Below, in pieces: positions 29,848 to 30,768 of a stretch of 30,768 nt of DNA (position 1 is the first letter of the stretch; every line of letters starts with the position of its first letter). Below the pieces are notes generated by a model. It searched no databases, was not told the origin of the DNA, and saw only the letters and a list, made by a program, of their open reading frames with translations. The DNA is from JBKPCD01 sp046727175 (GTDB lineage: Bacteria > Acidobacteriota > Vicinamibacteria > Vicinamibacterales > 2-12-FULL-66-21): NCBI GenBank assembly GCA_046727175.1, contig JBKPCD010000187.1:1-30768 (forward strand). Direction: 5' to 3'. The position numbers were made by a program, and so were the translations under genes.

Positions 29848-30768
29848 ATGAGCTTCGTCGCCGACTTGAAATTCGCGTTCCGGTCGTTCGCTCGCGCCAA
29901 GGGGCTGGCGCTGGCTGTCATCGTGACCCTCGCGCTGGGCATCGGCGCCAATGCAGCTATGTTCAGCGTCGTCCGGGGCGTGCTTCTGCGGCCGCTCGTC
30001 AATCGGGACGAATCGCGGCTGATCTACATCCGGCAGAGCGCGCCAGGCATCCCTGTCGAGAATGTCACGTTCTCGGTGCCAGAGCTCATCGATCTGCGCT
30101 CACGCATGAAGACCGTGACCGCGATTGGCGACTTCTCGACCATCGGCTTCACGATGGTTGGTCTCGGCGAGCCTCGTGTCGTCCGCGCGGGAGTGGTCGG
30201 CGGCTCCTACTTCGACGTGGTGGGCCTGCGGCCCGTGCGCGGCCGCCTCATCGACGCCACCGACGATGGTCCGAATGCGGCGGGCGTAGTGGTATTGACG
30301 CATCGCTTCTGGACCACGGGACTGAAGAGCGACCCCACGGTCGTCGGCAAGACGGTGCGTCTGGGTGCGGGGGACAGGAGCGCGCGCTCGGCGACGGTCA
30401 TCGGCATCCTCGAGCCATCGGTGCCCTATCCGACCGAAACCGAAATCATCGCGAACGTCATCATGAGCCCACATCACCTGTCAGCAACGATGGTGACGGG
30501 CCGCACCCATCGGATGACGGAGCTGTTCGGCCGGCTTGCGCCCGGCGCGGATCTCGAAGCGGCGCGCGCCGAGCTTCGCGCCATCCACGGCGCGATCCGC
30601 AAGGAATACCCCGAGGCGTACCCGCCGAAGTCCGACGTCCGGATCGACGCGAAACTGCTGCGGGATCAGATCACGTCGCCGGCGCGAACGGTGCTCCTCG
30701 TCCTGCTGGCTGCGTCGGCGTTGGTTTTTGTCATTGCGTGCTCCAACGTCGCGAACCTGATCCTGGCC
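29848..30768 (+). CDS. ADOP-type ABC transporter permease (MacB/FtsX family), 3' end outside window
   Basis: The frame from ATG 29848 (AGGGGAA four bases upstream) is open to the last base, giving 307 residues. It starts with the acidobacterial permease signature: DLKFAFRSFARAKGLALAVI, then TLALGIGANAAMFSVVRGVL and LLRPL, forming the first membrane helix. A MacB-like periplasmic domain follows (YFDVVGLRPVRGRLI, LTHRFWTTGLKSDP, GKTVRLG, FGRLAPGADLEAARAELRAI). The window ends in the second helix, LLVLLAASALVFVIACSNVANLILA, the FtsX-domain start. Such proteins (about 800 residues) work with an ATPase in efflux or lipoprotein-like transport; no ATPase or PadR regulator is visible beside it. Confidence 0.88.
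   Translation, partial: MSFVADLKFAFRSFARAKGLALAVIVTLALGIGANAAMFSVVRGVLLRPLVNRDESRLIYIRQSAPGIPVENVTFSVPELIDLRSRMKTVTAIGDFSTIGFTMVGLGEPRVVRAGVVGGSYFDVVGLRPVRGRLIDATDDGPNAAGVVVLTHRFWTTGLKSDPTVVGKTVRLGAGDRSARSATVIGILEPSVPYPTETEIIANVIMSPHHLSATMVTGRTHRMTELFGRLAPGADLEAARAELRAIHGAIRKEYPEAYPPKSDVRIDAKLLRDQITSPARTVLLVLLAASALVFVIACSNVANLILA

Overview
The window looks like chromosomal DNA of a GC-rich soil-type bacterium, most likely an acidobacterium of the Vicinamibacteria kind. This rests on family content, not on a marker gene: Ser/Thr kinases fused to TolB-like propellers (one complete, one cut by the left edge), an ADOP-type FtsX/MacB permease at the right edge, a two-component-propeller sensor, a MASE1 histidine kinase, many GTG/TTG starts, and no rRNA or tRNA gene that I can support.

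Layout. 1-330: tail of a TolB-propeller protein. 400-1736 (-): type II NADH dehydrogenase carrying a one-base frameshift just after the dinucleotide-binding motif. 1737-2099: spacer with facing arrays of an 8-bp repeat. 2100-11158 (+): a carbohydrate/redox block of aquaporin, GMC oxidoreductase, two-module VOC protein, GH63-type glucosidase, glucose-1-dehydrogenase-like MDR enzyme and LtrA membrane protein. It is interrupted at 8348-8754 by GGGGTCARAC repeat arrays around a decayed copy of the glucosidase gene's 3' end. 11225-13195: a small deazaflavin-type nitroreductase, a secreted protein and a patatin. 13209-18689 (+): MASE1 histidine kinase, FixJ-like response regulator and a large propeller sensor that has lost its kinase half.

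18.6-22.2 kb is mostly minus-strand and visibly rearranged. It holds a signal-peptide gene fragment joined head-on to the broken sensor, a DUF2092 lipoprotein, a secreted helical protein, a sulfatase 5' fragment fused out of frame to the end of an unrelated gene, and a DUF2780 protein. Two intergenic regions here share a repeat array with about 22-bp spacing, TACTTCT-like when read on the minus strand. I consider this the least explained signal in the window.

22824-26730 (+): outer-membrane beta-barrel protein and a Ser/Thr kinase-TolB protein with a promoter almost on its start codon. 26913-27684 (+): Phd/VapC-type toxin-antitoxin operon that looks leaderless, with a palindrome inside the promoter. 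27669-28360 (-): secreted DinB-like protein plus a coupled 40-codon ORF. 28558-29608 (+): ECF sigma factor with an unusual region 4, overlapping a membrane protein. 29848 to the edge: ADOP permease.

Working picture (inference): the left half could take glucose off oligosaccharides, oxidise it with the MDR dehydrogenase and the flavoenzyme, and return NADH to quinone through NDH-2. The centre is a signalling cluster next to an envelope-protein cluster that may share operators.
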